DNA of 64,000 nucleotides from Magnetospirillum fulvum MGU-K5 (GCF_000442515.1 NZ_AQPH01000006.1:29531-93530); one strand, 5' to 3'. Positions 25,343 to 34,917 are shown, counted from the stretch's first letter. The notes: a model not told the origin generated them from the sequence alone. Numbers and translations are program-made.

Positions 25343-25927
25343 GTGGAGACGACGATTCAGACGGCCGATGCCAGGATTCTGGTTCTTGGCATCGGCAATA
25401 TCTTGTGGGCTGACGAAGGGTTCGGGGTGCGGGCGGTGGAGGAATTTCACCGCCGCTATCTCCTGCCCCCGTCTGTCACCGTGCTCGATGGTGGGACTCA
25501 GGGGCTGTACCTCGTCCAGTTCGTCCGCGAGGCCGACCAGCTTCTGGTGTTCGACGCGATCGATTACGGGCTTGAGCCCGGCACGGTCAAAATCGTCCGC
25601 GATGACGAGGTGCCGAAATTCACCGGCGCGAAAAAGATGAGCCTGCACCAGACCGGGTTTCAGGAGGTGTTGAGCGCAGCCGATCTGCTCGGCTCGTACC
25701 CGCGCCATCTGGCCCTGGTCGGCTGCCAGCCGCTCGATCTTGAAGATTGGGGTGGGCCGTTGACGTCTCCGGTGCGGGCGGCGCTGGAACCTGCGCTGGA
25801 GGCGGCGGTACAGATTCTGGCCGAATGGGGCATCGTCGCCACCCCGCGTCCAGAGGGGGACGAGGGCGTGGGGCTGCTATCCCACGATATCGATTCGATC
25901 AGCTTCGAACGCCGCGCCGGGGAGTAA
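25343..25927 (+). CDS. hupD: hydrogenase maturation endopeptidase
   Basis: 194 residues from a GTG at 25343, which lies 4 bases after the hupC stop; open frame continues upstream inside hupC, but the family begins shortly before the motif LVLGIGNILWADEGFGVRA. That motif carries the nickel-sensing Glu/Asp residues (ADEGFG) and VFDAIDYG the second Asp; an His in the third site is found in KKMSLHQTGF. This is the HyaD/HupD/HybD protease family. It removes the 15-residue tail from HupL after the NiFe cofactor is inserted. Operon member between hupC and hupF. Confidence 0.94.
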   Translation: METTIQTADARILVLGIGNILWADEGFGVRAVEEFHRRYLLPPSVTVLDGGTQGLYLVQFVREADQLLVFDAIDYGLEPGTVKIVRDDEVPKFTGAKKMSLHQTGFQEVLSAADLLGSYPRHLALVGCQPLDLEDWGGPLTSPVRAALEPALEAAVQILAEWGIVATPRPEGDEGVGLLSHDIDSISFERRAGE

Positions 25928-25932
25928 CGGGA

Positions 25933-26235
25933 ATGTGTATCGGGCTGCCGATGCGGGTGGTGAGCGGCGATGACTTTTTTGCCGAATGTGACCGCCGGGG
26001 GGCATCCGAGCGGGTTTCGCTGATGCTGGTCGGGCCGCAACCGCCCGGCACGGCGCTGCTGGTCCATCTCGGCTCCGCCGTGCGGGTGCTCGACGACGAC
26101 GAGGCGCGGCTGATCGACGACGCCCTGGACGGAGTCGCCGCCGCCGCCGAGGGGCGGCCGTTCGATCATCTGTTCGCCGATCTGATCGACCGCGAGCCGC
26201 AACTGCCCGACTTCCTGCGTCCCGAGACGGTTTAA
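25933..26235 (+). CDS. hupF: hydrogenase chaperone of the HypC/HupF family
   Basis: 100 residues from the ATG at 25933, starting MCIGLPMRVVSG; the N-terminal Cys2 is the residue that binds the large subunit and the iron site. The first half is the HypC/HupF beta-barrel; the C-terminal extension (about 75-100) distinguishes HupF from the shorter HypC encoded at 32278. HupF protects the HupL precursor under oxygen in Rhizobium. It lies 5 bases after hupD and 33 bases before hupH. Confidence 0.92.
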   Translation: MCIGLPMRVVSGDDFFAECDRRGASERVSLMLVGPQPPGTALLVHLGSAVRVLDDDEARLIDDALDGVAAAAEGRPFDHLFADLIDREPQLPDFLRPETV

Positions 26236-26268
26236 GACTCCCCAAAAACGATCCTGGAGAAAACATTG

Positions 26269-27075
26269 ATGGTGCTGGATCGGTTGGACGAACGGGCGGA
26301 TGAACGCGCCCCATCCCTGGCGTTTCTGTCCGGGGCCGGAGCCGAAGAGGCGGTGGCGCGGTGCCCTCGCGTTGCCGCTCTGCTGCCCCGTTTGGCCGAG
26401 GCGCTCGCGGCGCGGGGGGCGGGGGAGGCCGATCATCGTTTCGATCTGGCCGGGCTGGACGAATTGGAACTGACCCTGATCGCCGACGTGTTGGGCGAGG
26501 GCGAGGTCTCGGCCATCGTTACCTTGCCCGACGGACTGGTCGTCCAGGTCGAGGAATCTGTGATGGCCGGGTTGTGGCGGGTGCGGATCGTCGCCGCCGA
26601 TGGGCGGATCGTCGCCGACAGTCTGGATGTCGCGGCGATCCCGGAAACGGTGCGGGGCGCCGCTTTGATGCTGACCCGCCCCGATATCCGGCTGGAAGCG
26701 CCGCCCAAGGGGCTGGCCACCGCCGCCGTGCTGATCGCCGAATTGCGGGCCCATCTCGAATCCTGGCGGTCGGGTCAGCCCAACCGGGTCGTCACGATTT
26801 CGCATCTGCCGGTCCCGCAGGAGGACATGACCTTTCTGCAAGAGCGGCTGGGTACCGGCCCGGTGCAGATTTTGTCGCGCGGCTATGCCCGCTGCCGGGT
26901 GGTCTCGACCGCGACCCGCCATGTCTGGTCGGTGCAATATCTCGATCCCAACGGCGCGGTGATGCTCGATACGCTGGAGGTCGGCGACGTCCCGGCGGCG
27001 GCGGCGGCCACTGACGAGGATATCCGCGATTCCGCCCTTCGGGTGGCCGAGATCGAGCGGACCTATTTCACATGA
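26269..27075 (+). CDS. hupH: hydrogenase expression/formation protein HupH
   Basis: 268 residues. The C-terminal half fits HupH/HyaF: VRGAALMLTRPDIRLEAPPK, a helix, then VVTISHLPVPQEDMTFLQER and GYARCRVVSTATRHVWSVQY, which is strongly conserved in this family. HyaF/HupH helps assembly of the small-subunit iron-sulfur clusters in oxygen-tolerant hydrogenases. A TTG lies directly before the chosen ATG and is less likely. The GGAG ribosome binding site lies 9 bases upstream. The stop overlaps the next gene start by 4 bases. Confidence 0.9.
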   Translation: MVLDRLDERADERAPSLAFLSGAGAEEAVARCPRVAALLPRLAEALAARGAGEADHRFDLAGLDELELTLIADVLGEGEVSAIVTLPDGLVVQVEESVMAGLWRVRIVAADGRIVADSLDVAAIPETVRGAALMLTRPDIRLEAPPKGLATAAVLIAELRAHLESWRSGQPNRVVTISHLPVPQEDMTFLQERLGTGPVQILSRGYARCRVVSTATRHVWSVQYLDPNGAVMLDTLEVGDVPAAAAATDEDIRDSALRVAEIERTYFT

Positions 27076-27557
27076 CCGATCCGGTGCGGGAGGTGGCCGA
27101 GCGGCTGGGCACGCTCTATCGCGCGATCGATACGCGGGCGATGCGGGGCTTGCCGATCCACAATCCGCGTCTAGAGGTCCAGACGGTCGGCTTTCGTCCC
27201 TATCGGGGCTGGGCGTTGGGCGCCCTGGTGACCCCGTGGTTCATGAATCTGGTACTGGCCGAAATCGCCGACGGCCCGCCCTTGCCCTTGGCCGGATCGG
27301 GCGAGTCCCATGGCCTTGATCTGCCGGTTGGGTCGCTTGAGTTCGTTGTTGGTGACGTCGAGGGATTCGGGCGGCTGGATTCGCTGTCGCTGTTCTCGCC
27401 GATGGCCTCGTTCGACGATCCGGCGGTGACGAGGATGACCGCGGCGGCGGCGGTCGATGCGCTGTTCGCGCCGGTGCCGTCGGCTCCCGCCGCAGCCCTG
27501 GCCACGCCGCGCAATCGCCGTGACCTTCTGTTCGGGCGGGGGGCCGCTCCATCGTGA
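27072..27557 (+). CDS. hupJ: [NiFe]-hydrogenase assembly chaperone HybE/HupJ
   Basis: 161 residues. The central block NPRLEVQTVGFRPYRGWALG, LVTPWFMNLVLA, and LPVGSLEFVVGDVEGFGRLDS, FSPMASFDDPAV are hallmarks of the HybE family (HupJ in rhizobia). The protein binds the Tat-targeted small subunit or assists hydrogenase assembly in the cytoplasm. The C-terminal tail is Ala/Arg-rich. It overlaps hupH and hupK by 4 bases on each side, a fully coupled arrangement. Confidence 0.88.
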   Translation: MTDPVREVAERLGTLYRAIDTRAMRGLPIHNPRLEVQTVGFRPYRGWALGALVTPWFMNLVLAEIADGPPLPLAGSGESHGLDLPVGSLEFVVGDVEGFGRLDSLSLFSPMASFDDPAVTRMTAAAAVDALFAPVPSAPAAALATPRNRRDLLFGRGAAPS

Positions 27558-28591
27558 CCGCGCCGTTTTTCCCCGGTTGTGTCCGTATCGCCGCCACCCT
27601 GGCTGACGGAGCCATCGTTTCCGCCAGCATCGCCTGCGAGCGCCCGCAAGGGCTGGGGGCCGTGTTCGCTCGCCATTCGCCCGATCAGATTCCCGATCTG
27701 GTCGGCCGTCTCCATGCCTTGTGCGCGGTGTCGCAATCGCTGGCGTCACGGTCAGCGCTGATCGCGGCGGGGCGGGGATCGATCCGGCCCTGCCTGCTGT
27801 CGCGACGCGCCGTCTGCCGCCGAACGGCTGGTCGAATTGCTGCGCGCGACCGCGATCGGCTTTGCCGACGTGGTGACGCCCGATCCGGAAGAAAGCCGGG
27901 CGCTGCGTCAGGTCCTCGCCGCCGGAGCCGCCTGTCTGGCCGGAGACGCAGGCGGAGATGAGGGGGGGCGATCGCGGCGGGGTTGGAGCGGTTGGGCGTG
28001 GCCGCAATGCCGCCGCCGCAAAGCTGGGCGGCCCGCATTGTTGCCCGCGCCGCCGAGATCATCGTGTCCGAGGAAGATTCGGTCGATCCGCTGGGCCCTG
28101 CCGACGATCAGGCGGTGATCGCCGCACTGCATCAGGGGGGCGATGCGTTCGTGGCGCGGCCCGCTCTGCCCGGACGGCGGGTGCAGACCGGCCCGGTCGC
28201 CCGCTCGGTTCTGGCCGGACGCCCGATCCGCTCACCGCTCGCTGCCCGCTATGCCGAGATCGCTCAGGCGGCGCGGCTGTTGGCCGGGGAGGAGGGGGCC
28301 GAGGCTCCCTGGCTGCGGTCGGAGCCGGTTGCCCCCGGGATCGGCTTTGCCGCCGTCGAAAGCCCGCGCGGACGGCTGCATCATCTGGTCAGCCTGGATG
28401 GCAAGGGCGGGCTGGCCCGTTATCTGATCCTGGCGCCGACCGAATGGACCTTTGCCCCCGCCGGTCCGTTTGCCGCCGCGTTGACCCGGTTGCATCCGCT
28501 GACCAGCGTTCCGGTCGAGCGCAGCATCGCCCGGCTGGCCGCTCTTTTCGACCCTTGCGTTGCCTGCGAGATCGAGGTGAGCCATGCATGA
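27554..28591 (+). pseudogene. hupK: hydrogenase accessory protein HupK, three frameshifts
   Basis: HupK is a shortened relative of the large subunit used in cofactor assembly. Here its coding sequence lies in three frames with a fourth short piece. MTAPFFPGCVRIAATL begins at 27554; the frame changes near 27777 (lost G in GGGG, after which IDPALPAVATRRL is read), again near 27817 (lost G in CTG-GCC, then AERLVELLRATAIGF), and again in the seven-G run at 27962-27968, after which AIAAGLERLGVAAMPPPQSW runs to the end, ATPCxxC-like [14 protein letters not shown]. Each change equals loss of one base. Either decay or homopolymer miscalls. The N-terminal start overlaps hupJ, the end overlaps hypA by 8 bases. 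Confidence 0.85.
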
Positions 28592-28925
28592 GATGGCCCT
28601 GGCCGAAAGCGTGATTGATCTGGTCGAGGACGCGGCCCGCGCCAACGGGGTCACGCGGGTCAAGACGGTGGTGGTCGAGATCGGCACCTTAGGCCACGTC
28701 TCGCCCGAGGCGCTGCACTTTTGCTTCGAGGCGGTCAGCCGCGACAGCGTTGCCGCGGGGGCACGGCTGGAAATCGTCTCGGTCGCGGGGGCGGGCTGGT
28801 GCCTCGATTGCGGTAAGAGTGTCGCGCTGGCGGAACGGTTCGGCGCCTGTCCCGAATGCGGGCGGCATCATGTTCAGATGACCGCCGGTGACGAAATGCG
28901 AGTCAAGGAAGTGGAGGTGGGATGA
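28584..28925 (+). CDS. hypA: hydrogenase nickel insertion protein HypA
   Basis: 113 residues. The N-terminal [10 protein letters not shown] holds the nickel ligand His2-Glu3. A zinc site is formed by CLDCG and CPECG near residues 73-76 and 93-96. Length and layout are standard. HypA hands nickel to the large-subunit precursor with HypB. The start lies inside the end of hupK, and its stop overlaps the hypB start (TGATG). Confidence 0.95.
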   Translation: MHEMALAESVIDLVEDAARANGVTRVKTVVVEIGTLGHVSPEALHFCFEAVSRDSVAAGARLEIVSVAGAGWCLDCGKSVALAERFGACPECGRHHVQMTAGDEMRVKEVEVG

Positions 28926-29869
28926 TGTGCACCGTTTGTGGCTGCGGCGAGGCGTCGGTCGAGACCGGCACGAACAAAGCGGGCCATGCCCACACCCATG
29001 ACCACACGCATTCCCATTCCCACCCGCATGAGCATGGGCACGGTCATAGCCATAGCCACGATCACGACCATACCCACGATCACGCTCATGAGCATATCCA
29101 CGACCATGATCATGCTCATGACCATACCCATCCCCACGATTACGGCTCCGGTCCGGCGGGGGTGCATGTGCCGGGCCTCAGCCAGGAGCGGATCGTCCGG
29201 ATCGAGCGCGATATCTTGTCCAAGAACGATGCCCTCGCGGCGGCCAACCGGGTCCGGCTGGCGGAACTCGGGGTGTTCGCGCTTAATCTGGTGTCCAGCC
29301 CCGGTTCGGGCAAAACCAGCCTGTTGGTCCGCACCATCACCGATCTGGCTGATAAATTCCCGCTGGCGGTGATCGAGGGCGATCAGCAGACCTCGAACGA
29401 TGCCGCCCGCATCCGCGCCACCGGGGTTGCCGCGATCCAGATCAATACCGGCAAGGGCTGCCATCTTGACGCCCACATGGTTGGCCATGCCTTGGACGAT
29501 CTGCCGCTGGCGGCGGGCGGGGTGCTGTTCATCGAAAATGTCGGCAATCTGGTCTGCCCGGCGGCGTTCGATCTGGGCGAGGCGTACAAGGTGGTGGTGC
29601 TGTCGGTGACCGAGGGCGAGGACAAGCCGCTGAAATATCCCGATATGTTCGCCGCCGCCGATCTGATGCTGCTGAACAAGTCCGATCTGTTGCCCCATCT
29701 TGAGTTCGACGTCGCCGCCTGTGTCGCCAACGCGCTCAGGGTCAATCCCCGGCTGAAGATACTCCAGGTTTCGGCCCGTACCGGCGAAGGATTGGGGGCC
29801 TTTCTCGATTGGATCGGGGCTGGCGTAGCGATGGCTCGGGCCACGGCGAAGGCCGCCGCGCCAGCGTGA
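28925..29869 (+). CDS. hypB: hydrogenase nickel incorporation GTPase HypB with His-rich array
   Basis: 314 residues from the ATG at 28925; an ATG directly before it is less likely given the GGAGGTG ribosome binding site spacing and the conserved start MCTVCGCG, a high-affinity nickel site. Residues about 21-72 alternate any residue with His, about 26 histidines, a nickel store found in some HypB proteins. The GTPase core follows: [13 protein letters not shown] (P-loop), the DxxG-like ENVGNLVCP, and [12 protein letters not shown]. HypB delivers nickel with HypA under GTP control. The stop overlaps the GTG of hypF by 4 bases. Confidence 0.95.
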   Translation: MCTVCGCGEASVETGTNKAGHAHTHDHTHSHSHPHEHGHGHSHSHDHDHTHDHAHEHIHDHDHAHDHTHPHDYGSGPAGVHVPGLSQERIVRIERDILSKNDALAAANRVRLAELGVFALNLVSSPGSGKTSLLVRTITDLADKFPLAVIEGDQQTSNDAARIRATGVAAIQINTGKGCHLDAHMVGHALDDLPLAAGGVLFIENVGNLVCPAAFDLGEAYKVVVLSVTEGEDKPLKYPDMFAAADLMLLNKSDLLPHLEFDVAACVANALRVNPRLKILQVSARTGEGLGAFLDWIGAGVAMARATAKAAAPA

Positions 29870-32136
29870 CCCGACGCGACGCGACGGTGAGGCGGGAAGC
29901 AATCCGGCTGCGCGGGCGGGTTCAGGGAGTCGGGATGCGCCCCTTCGTGTTCGGTCTGGCCGAGCGGCTGGGGCTGGTCGGCTTCGTCTGCAACGATGCC
30001 GAGGGGGTGGCGATCGAGGTCGAAGGCCGGGCGATTGATGCCTTCGCCGCGGCGCTTGCCGCCGAGGCCCCGCCGCTGGCCCGGATCGATGCGGTGGAGC
30101 GCCGCCCGCTTCCGCCCCAGGGTAGCGGCGGCTTTGTCATCGCCGCCAGCCGCGACGGCGGCGCGGTCGCCACCGCGATCCCCGCCGATGCCGCCCTCTG
30201 CGAGTCCTGCCTGGACGATCTGTTCGATCCGGCCAGCCGGTTCTATCTCTATCCCTTCGTCACCTGCACTCAATGCGGGCCGCGCTTCACCATCACCCGC
30301 GCCGTCCCCTATGACCGCCCCAACACCGCAATGGCTGGGTTCGCCCTGTGCCCGGAGTGCGAGCAGGCGTACCGTGACCCCCGCGACCGCCGCTTTCATG
30401 CCGAACCGCTGGCCTGTCCAATCTGCGGGCCGAGATTAAGTCTTTATCCCGATGAGCCCGAAGGCTCATCGGAGCCCTTATTCCCCATCGCCGCGATCGG
30501 GGCGGCGTTGCGGGCGGGACAGATTGTCGCGGTGAAGGGGATCGGCGGTTTTCACCTGATGTGCGACGCCAGCAACGAGGCCAGTGTCGCCGCTCTGCGC
30601 CACCGCAAGGGCCGCGAGTCCAAGCCGTTCGCGGTGATGGTCGCCAATCCGGCCTCGCTCGACCGCTTCGCGATCCCAGAGGCGGCCGAGCGGACCCTGA
30701 TTGCGGCACCGTCGCGGCCGATCGTGTTGATGCGGGTGCAGCCCGGCACCCTGGCTCCCTCGGTCGCGCCGTCGCTGACACGGGGCGGCTTCCTGCTCCC
30801 CTATGCCCCGCTGCATCATCTGATCTTTCACGATCTGGCCGGACGGCCCGAGGGGCGGGACTGGCGGGATCAGGCCCAGCCGTTCGCGCTGATCGCCACC
30901 AGCGCCAATCCCGGCGGCGAGCCGCTGGTGGTTGAGGACGAGGAGGCACGGCAGCGGCTCGCCGGGATCGCCGATCTGATCGTCACCCACGACCGCCCGA
31001 TCCTGATCCGGGCCGACGATTCGGTAATGGGGGGCGCGGCGGGTGGGCCGGTGTTCCTGCGCCGGGCGCGGGGTTTTGTTCCCGATCCGATTGATCTGGG
31101 CGAAGACGGGCCGTGCGTGCTGGGGGTCGGGGCGCATCTGAAGGCAACGGTGACGCTGACCCGGGGCCGCGAAGCCTTTGTCTCGCAGCATATCGGCGAT
31201 CTCGACACCGCAGAGACTCTGCGATTCTACCGCGAGACAATCGCCCACCTGACCCGGATTTTGGACGTTTCGCCCGAGATCGTCGCCTGCGATTTGCATT
31301 CCGATTACGCCTCGACCCGCTATGCCGAGAGTCTTGACCGTCCCCTGATGCGCGTGCAGCATCATGCCGCTCATCTCGCCGCGATTGCCGCCGAGCATCG
31401 CCAGAGCGGCCCGGTGCTGGGCGTTGCGCTCGACGGTCACGGGCTGGGCGACGATGGCGGCAATTGGGGCGGCGAATTGATGATCGTCGAAGGTGCCTCT
31501 TGGCGGCGAATCGGTCATCTCCGCCCGCTGGCGCTGCCGGGGGGCGACCGCGCCGCCCGCGAACCCTGGCGGATGGGGGTGGCGGCGCTCGCCGCGATCG
31601 GACAGGCCGAGAGCGCGGCGGCGCGCTTTGCCGACATCCCGTTGGCGGCGGCGCTGGCGGCGCGGGTCGCCTCGGCCCCGACCACCACCAGCCTGGGCCG
31701 CCTATTCGATGCCGCCGCCGCTCTGCTGGGGCTTCGGACCCACCAGGGACATGAGGGGCAGGCGGCGATGGAACTGGAAGCGCTGGTGAGGGAGCCGCAA
31801 CCGCTTCCCGGCGGCTATGTCCTGGCGGACGATGTGCTGGATTTCACCCCGTTGCTGGCGGCGCTGGCCGTACCGGGGATCGATCGCCGCGCCGGGGCAG
31901 AACTGTTTCACGGCACCCTGATCGCCGGGCTGGCCGCCTGGATCACCGCCGCCGCCGCCCGTCTGGGGATGGAGCGGGTCGCGCTGGGCGGTGGGTGTCT
32001 GATGAACCGGGTGCTGGCCGAGGGGCTGAGTGTCGCGCTGGAGCGCCAGGGGGTGCGGCCGCTGCTGGCGCGCGCGGTGCCCACCAACGATGGCGGTCTG
32101 TCGCTGGGCCAAGCCGCGATGGCGCGGGCCGTGTAA
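29866..32136 (+). CDS. hypF: carbamoyltransferase HypF
   Basis: 756 residues from a GTG overlapping the hypB stop; a second GTG at 29887 is possible. Domains in order: acylphosphatase ([18 protein letters not shown], about 15-32); two zinc fingers (CESCLDDL with CTQCG, and CPECEQAYR with CPICG); a YrdC domain ([30 protein letters not shown]); a Kae1-like domain with HHAAHLAAI and [18 protein letters not shown]. HypF makes the carbamoyl thiol on HypE from carbamoyl phosphate, source of the CN ligands. A hairpin terminator follows and separates it from hypC. Confidence 0.96.
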   Translation: MTRRDATVRREAIRLRGRVQGVGMRPFVFGLAERLGLVGFVCNDAEGVAIEVEGRAIDAFAAALAAEAPPLARIDAVERRPLPPQGSGGFVIAASRDGGAVATAIPADAALCESCLDDLFDPASRFYLYPFVTCTQCGPRFTITRAVPYDRPNTAMAGFALCPECEQAYRDPRDRRFHAEPLACPICGPRLSLYPDEPEGSSEPLFPIAAIGAALRAGQIVAVKGIGGFHLMCDASNEASVAALRHRKGRESKPFAVMVANPASLDRFAIPEAAERTLIAAPSRPIVLMRVQPGTLAPSVAPSLTRGGFLLPYAPLHHLIFHDLAGRPEGRDWRDQAQPFALIATSANPGGEPLVVEDEEARQRLAGIADLIVTHDRPILIRADDSVMGGAAGGPVFLRRARGFVPDPIDLGEDGPCVLGVGAHLKATVTLTRGREAFVSQHIGDLDTAETLRFYRETIAHLTRILDVSPEIVACDLHSDYASTRYAESLDRPLMRVQHHAAHLAAIAAEHRQSGPVLGVALDGHGLGDDGGNWGGELMIVEGASWRRIGHLRPLALPGGDRAAREPWRMGVAALAAIGQAESAAARFADIPLAAALAARVASAPTTTSLGRLFDAAAALLGLRTHQGHEGQAAMELEALVREPQPLPGGYVLADDVLDFTPLLAALAVPGIDRRAGAELFHGTLIAGLAAWITAAAARLGMERVALGGGCLMNRVLAEGLSVALERQGVRPLLARAVPTNDGGLSLGQAAMARAV

Positions 32137-32140
32137 TATC

Positions 32141-32168
32141 GGTGGGCCAAAGACTTGGCCCACCTTTT
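32141..32168 (+). terminator. intra-operon terminator between hypF and hypC
   Basis: A 10-bp perfect stem (GGTGGGCCAA / TTGGCCCACC) with loop AGAC is followed by TTTT, starting 4 bases after the hypF stop. It has the form of an intrinsic terminator inside the hyp operon. Core and flank match the repeat at 15742. Confidence 0.65.
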
Positions 32169-32223
32169 GCCCCTCGCCGGGCGGGCGCATCCGCGCCCTT
32201 GGCCGCCGCCGCAATGGCGGCTT

Positions 32224-32262
32224 GATCCCGGCGAACCTTTACACGACCGGTTCGCCGGGATC
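32224..32262 (+). promoter_or_regulatory. second hairpin just before the hypC ribosome binding site
   Basis: A 14-bp perfect stem (GATCCCGGCGAACC / GGTTCGCCGGGATC) with an 11-base loop ends 15 bases before the hypC ATG. CTGGAG, the likely ribosome binding site, follows the stem at once. It may protect the 5' end of a processed hypCDE mRNA. Function inferred. Confidence 0.5.
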
Positions 32263-32277
32263 TCTGGAGTTTCGACG

Positions 32278-32514
32278 ATGTGTCTCGCCATTCCCGCCGA
32301 AGTGATCGAACTGCTCCCCGACGAGATGGCGCGGGTCAGTCTCGACGGCATCGTCAAGACGATCTCGGTCGGGCTGCTCGACGAGGTGGCGGTCGGCGAT
32401 TACGTCGTCGTTCATGTCGGCCACGCCTTGGCCCGGATCGACGAGGCCGAGGCGCGGCGGACCCTGGCGCTGATCGCCGAGATGGGGCAGGGGACGACGG
32501 AGGCGGCACGATGA
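32278..32514 (+). CDS. hypC: hydrogenase maturation chaperone HypC
   Basis: 78 residues starting MCLAIPAEVIELL, with the conserved Cys2 that carries the Fe(CN)2CO group together with HypD. It is shorter than HupF (100 residues) and so is the general chaperone. KTISVGLLDEVAVGDYVVVH is typical. The start after CTGGAG is clear. Its stop overlaps the hypD start by 4 bases. Confidence 0.95.
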   Translation: MCLAIPAEVIELLPDEMARVSLDGIVKTISVGLLDEVAVGDYVVVHVGHALARIDEAEARRTLALIAEMGQGTTEAAR

Positions 32515-33653
32515 AGCATGTCGAGGAATATCGCGACGGGGCCTTGGCCCAGGGGCTGGCCGCCGCGATCCGGGCCGAGGCCGATCCGGCCCGATCCTAT
32601 CGCCTGATGGAATTTTGCGGCGGGCATACTCACGCCATCGCCCGCTATGGGCTGGAAGATTTGCTGCCGCCGCCGGTCCGCCTGATCCACGGCCCCGGCT
32701 GTCCGGTCTGCGTCCTGCCGGTAGGGCGGATCGATGCCGCGATCCGGCTGGCGACCCGGCCTGGACTCACGCTCTGCACCTATGGCGATCTGATGCGGGT
32801 GCCCGGCTCGCACCGCGACAGCCTGCTGAAGGCGAAGGCTGCCGGAGCCGATATCCGGATGGTCTATTCGACCCTCGACGCGGTCGCGATTGCCGCGCGC
32901 GAGCCAGAGCGCGAGGTGGTGTTCTTTGCGATCGGGTTCGAAACGACGACGCCGCCGACGGCGATCGCGATCCGCGAGGCTGAGCAGAACGGACTGACCA
33001 ACTTCTCGGTCTTTTGCAACCACGTCCTGACCCCCGCCGCGATCCGGGCGATTGTCACCGGACCCGAGGCGGTCCGCGACGGGGTCGCCATAGATGGCTT
33101 CATCGGCCCGGCCCACGTCTCGACGGTGATCGGCTCGGACGCCTATCGCTTTTGCGCGACCGAGTTTTCCAAGCCGGTGGCGATCGCCGGGTTCGAGCCG
33201 CTCGATGTGCTTCAGGCGGTGCTGATGCTGGTGCGCCAGATCAATCAGGGCCGCCACGAAATCGAGACCCAGTACATTCGCGCCGTCACCCCCACCGGCA
33301 ACCGCAAGGCCCAGGCCCTGGTCGCCACGATGTTCGAGCCGCGTCCGTCGTTTGAATGGCGCGGGCTGGGGGCGCTGCCCGATAGCGGTCTGCGGCTGCG
33401 TCCCGCCTTTGCCCGCTTCGATGCCGAGACCCGCTTCGAGGTCGACACCGTCCCCGCCCCCGACCATCCCGGCTGCGCCTGCGGAACGATCCTGCGCGGG
33501 GCGAAACGGCCCGAGCAATGCAAGCTGTTCGGCACCATCTGCACCCCGGACAGCCCGGTCGGAGCCTGCATGGTCTCGTCCGAGGGGGCGTGTGCCGCGC
33601 AATGGAGCTATGGCCGCTTCCGCCGTCCCGCCGCCGAACGGGTGTCGGCATGA
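32511..33653 (+). CDS. hypD: hydrogenase iron-cyanide assembly protein HypD
   Basis: 380 residues, normal length. Conserved cysteine motifs: FCGGHTHAI (Cys about 41), IHGPGCPVCVLP (about 66-72) and the C-terminal 4Fe-4S cluster site GCACGTILRGAKRPEQCKLF, with CTPDSPVGACMVSSEG. HypD with HypC is the scaffold on which the Fe(CN)2CO unit is built. Start overlaps hypC; stop overlaps the hypE start (ATGA). Confidence 0.95.
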   Translation: MKHVEEYRDGALAQGLAAAIRAEADPARSYRLMEFCGGHTHAIARYGLEDLLPPPVRLIHGPGCPVCVLPVGRIDAAIRLATRPGLTLCTYGDLMRVPGSHRDSLLKAKAAGADIRMVYSTLDAVAIAAREPEREVVFFAIGFETTTPPTAIAIREAEQNGLTNFSVFCNHVLTPAAIRAIVTGPEAVRDGVAIDGFIGPAHVSTVIGSDAYRFCATEFSKPVAIAGFEPLDVLQAVLMLVRQINQGRHEIETQYIRAVTPTGNRKAQALVATMFEPRPSFEWRGLGALPDSGLRLRPAFARFDAETRFEVDTVPAPDHPGCACGTILRGAKRPEQCKLFGTICTPDSPVGACMVSSEGACAAQWSYGRFRRPAAERVSA

Positions 33654-34696
33654 GCCCGCGCGACGCCAAGCCCCGGCTTGACCTGTCCGGCCGGGTCGAA
33701 ATGACCCACGGCGCGGGCGGGCGGGCGATGGCCCAATTGATCGAGGCGATCTTCAAGCCCGCGCTCGCCAACGATTTCCTGGCCCAGGGCAACGATCAGG
33801 CGGTGATGCCGCTGCCCGGCCCGGGGCGGCTGGCGATGTCAACCGACGGCTATGTCGTCTCGCCGCTGTTTTTTCCGGGCGGCGATATCGGCTCGCTGGC
33901 GATCCACGGCACCATCAACGATGTCGCGTTGTCGGGGGCGGTGCCACTCTATCTCTCGGTCAGCGTCATCATCGAGGAAGGCTTTCCCCTGGCCGATCTG
34001 GCCCGGATCGCCGACAGCATGGGGGCAGCGTCGCGCGCCGCCGGGGTGCCGGTCGTTACCGGCGATACCAAGGTGGTCGAGCGCGGCAAGGCCGACGGAG
34101 TGTTCATCTCGACCGCCGGACTCGGACTGGTGCCGCCCGGCTTGGTCCTGTCGGGCGACCGCGCCCGCCCCGGCGACCGGGTGATCCTGTCTGGCTCGAT
34201 CGGCGATCACGGCATCGCGATCTTGTCGTCTCGCGAGAATCTGGAGTTCGAGACGGCAATTCTGTCGGATTCCGCCGCCCTGCACGGTCTGATCGCGGCG
34301 ATGGTCGCCGCCGCCGGGCCGCATCTGCGGCTGATGCGCGATCCGACCCGGGGGGGGCTGGCCGCGACCTTGAACGAGATCGCCGATCAATCCGGGGTCG
34401 GAATCGTGATCGAGGAAGCGGCGATCCCGGTCAAGCCGCAGGTCGCGGCGGCGTGCGAGTTGCTGGGGATCGACCCCTTGACCGTCGCCAACGAGGGCAA
34501 GCTGATCGCGGTGGTCGATCCGGCCGGGGCCGAGGCTGTGCTGGCGGCGATGCGGGCGCATCCGCTGGGGCGGGAGGCGGCGCTGATCGGAACCATCGGG
34601 GAGGACGATCAGCACTTTGTCCAGATGCGGACCGCGTTCGGCGGCGGGCGCATCGTCGATTGGCTGGCGGGCGAGCAATTGCCCCGCATCTGCTGA
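33650..34696 (+). CDS. hypE: hydrogenase maturation protein HypE
   Basis: 348 residues from the ATG at 33650. N-terminal ATP-binding block VEMTHGAGGRAMAQLI, central DGYVVSPLFFPGGDIGSLA and VVTGDTKVVERGKADGVFI, and C-terminal PRIC, where the terminal Cys is carbamoylated by HypF and dehydrated to a thiocyanate. PurM/AIR synthase-related fold. Last gene of the visible hydrogenase locus; the 221 bases after it hold no gene that I can support. Confidence 0.95.
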   Translation: MSPRDAKPRLDLSGRVEMTHGAGGRAMAQLIEAIFKPALANDFLAQGNDQAVMPLPGPGRLAMSTDGYVVSPLFFPGGDIGSLAIHGTINDVALSGAVPLYLSVSVIIEEGFPLADLARIADSMGAASRAAGVPVVTGDTKVVERGKADGVFISTAGLGLVPPGLVLSGDRARPGDRVILSGSIGDHGIAILSSRENLEFETAILSDSAALHGLIAAMVAAAGPHLRLMRDPTRGGLAATLNEIADQSGVGIVIEEAAIPVKPQVAAACELLGIDPLTVANEGKLIAVVDPAGAEAVLAAMRAHPLGREAALIGTIGEDDQHFVQMRTAFGGGRIVDWLAGEQLPRIC

Positions 34697-34917
34697 CCGT
34701 CTTTGCGTCCCGGCGTCAGGTCCGCACCTCGATTTCGATCTCGTCGTACCGGCGGTGCCAGGGGACGGACGCGCCCCCGGCGGGGTGGCCGCCCCGCACC
34801 AGCGAAATGGGTACTATCCGGCTCTCAGCGTCTTTGATCGCGATCGTTATGGTGGTGGTGAAACCGGTCCCGCCCGATGATCCGGAAGGCGGGTGCTTCT
34901 GAGGAAAGGTGGTCGGG

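Noticed and set aside
28980..29140. CRISPR-like repeats
   Set aside because: The repeated CAY pattern codes the His array of HypB; no spacers.
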